Under the pieces are notes generated by a model. That model did not search any database. It was not told the DNA's origin and saw only the letters and a list, made by a program, of their open reading frames with translations. The position numbers and the translations under genes were made by a program. Source: an uncultured Myxococcales bacterium (GTDB lineage Bacteria; Myxococcota_A; Bradymonadia; Bradymonadales; Bradymonadaceae). Taken from it: a DNA stretch of 6,570 nt. The stretch lies in NCBI GenBank assembly GCA_913058025.1, contig CAJXPN010000258.1:1-6570 (forward strand), read 5' to 3'. Positions within the stretch are counted from its first letter, which is position 1. Every line of letters begins with the position of its first letter. Positions 6,038-6,570 of the stretch are shown here, one piece after another.

Positions 6038-6073
6038 CAGGCGACGAGAGGATTTGATTCTCTACGTCGCCTG
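6038..6073. repeat. Inverted repeat with one bulged base
   Basis: CAGGCGACG (6038-6046) pairs with CGTCGCCTG (6065-6073). The stem continues with AGAG (6047-6050) against CTCT (6060-6063), leaving A6064 unpaired and a 9-base loop. This gives a 13-bp stem with one bulge, followed only by TTCC. It could be a T-poor terminator for the broken gene or another structured element. The rest of 5979-6202 shows no gene that I can support. Confidence 0.7.
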
Positions 6074-6202
6074 TTCCTGGCGCGCTGGACGCCGCTGGCG
6101 CCCGACGTTGCTGCGCACGACACCCTGTGTTTAACTGTGCGTCGCTGCTGCGCTCGTCGACCCCGCGCGCTCACCAAAACCGAGCCCCCAAACGAAGACG
6201 AC

Positions 6203-6522
6203 ATGACTACACGACACACCCTCCGGCTCCTCTCCGTCAGCATGCTCGCGGCCACGCTTGGCGCGGGTTGCCCCGCCGACGAGAACAACGACGACGGCAA
6301 CGACACCGACATCATCATAACCGATGACGCCGGCGACGTCGGCGACCCCGGCGCAGACGCCTCGCCCGATGTGCCCGACACGAAGACGTGCATCAACGGC
6401 GACGTCATCCCAGCTGGTGATACGTGCAAGAGGACGTGCCTCGACGGCTCGCAGATCGATGAGGACGCGACCTGCCTCAACCCGGATTGCACCGACCGCC
6501 CCGAAGACGAGGAGTGTGACGA
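6203..6522 (+). CDS. Third Cys-repeat lipoprotein, 3' end cut off by the contig end
   Basis: The frame starts at ATG 6203 and stays open to the end of native sequence, giving 106 complete native codons. The N-terminus parallels the 800-residue protein: MTTRHTLRLL against MTSRHLLRLL, then a hydrophobic core. The signal peptide ends L-G-A-G-C (C23), an atypical lipobox with Gly at -3, so lipidation is likely but less certain. An Asp-rich linker (24-60) follows. Two C-X11-C units (C63/C75, C79/C91) are in the same 16-residue register. Less regular Cys at 96 and 105 come next. The leader is also similar (GAAGAC shortly before the ATG in both genes), supporting duplication including the upstream region. 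In a naive translation the protein ends CLLYTSDAADD..., which is adapter-encoded and must not be annotated. Whether TSP3 and vWA domains follow is expected but not seen. Confidence 0.9.
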
Positions 6523-6570
6523 CTGTCTCTTATACACATCTGACGCTGCCGACGATCTACTCTGTGTAGA
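6523..6570 (-). other. Nextera (Tn5) sequencing adapter, not native DNA
   Basis: Positions 6523-6555 are the reverse complement of the same Read 1 transposase adapter found at the left end. 6556-6563 (TCTACTCT) is the reverse complement of the same i5 index, and 6564-6570 is the primer remnant. It is a perfect 48-base inverted copy of positions 2-49. The native sequence ends at about 6522. Confidence 0.98.

Noticed and set aside
6038..6073. Integron attC-like site
   Set aside because: It has a bulged hairpin, but no RYYYAAC/GTTRRRY core sites and no integrase or cassette array nearby.
6324..6569. 81-codon frame ending in VSYTHLTLPTIYSV
   Set aside because: It is a frame-shifted shadow of the truncated lipoprotein, and its last third is adapter sequence.

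Overview
The native DNA (positions 50-6522) is high-GC, with strongly GC-biased third codon positions. It carries a MarR regulator, a stand-alone ClpX, a PEGA-type lipoprotein and Asp/Cys-rich surface lipoproteins with thrombospondin type 3 repeats and a von Willebrand A (vWA) domain. This combination suggests a member of the former Deltaproteobacteria, such as Myxococcota or Bradymonadota. That placement is inferred from gene content and composition, not from a marker-gene tree. Both contig ends (1-49 and 6523-6570) are Illumina Nextera/Tn5 adapter sequence, including the same 8-base i5 index, so they form a perfect artificial inverted repeat and are not biology.

Layout. Positions 165-644 (+) encode a MarR-family regulator followed by a 16-bp-stem terminator. 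A possible small ORF (720-929, -) lies downstream of clpX (1024-2292, -), the AAA+ unfoldase of the ClpXP protease. Divergent from clpX across 239 bp is a small PEGA-like lipoprotein (2532-2963, +) with its own compact terminator. Next is an 800-residue lipoprotein (3078-5480, +). In order it has a signal peptide, an acidic linker, six C-X11-C cysteine repeats, thrombospondin type 3 calcium-binding repeats, a middle domain of unknown type, a vWA domain with a MIDAS motif and a small four-cysteine C-terminal module. A 15-bp-stem terminator ends it.

Downstream is a decayed relative (5640-about 5978): a lipoprotein signal peptide, then a vWA fragment broken by frame changes and a stop codon. After a bulged hairpin (6038-6073) comes the start of a third relative (6203-6522), with a similar signal peptide and the same C-X11-C repeats, cut off by the contig end. 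The right half is therefore a tandem lipoprotein cluster undergoing duplication, recombination and decay, probably exported to the cell surface for calcium-dependent adhesion or ligand binding. The left half is ordinary regulatory and housekeeping content. No mobile element, CRISPR array, tRNA or rRNA was seen.
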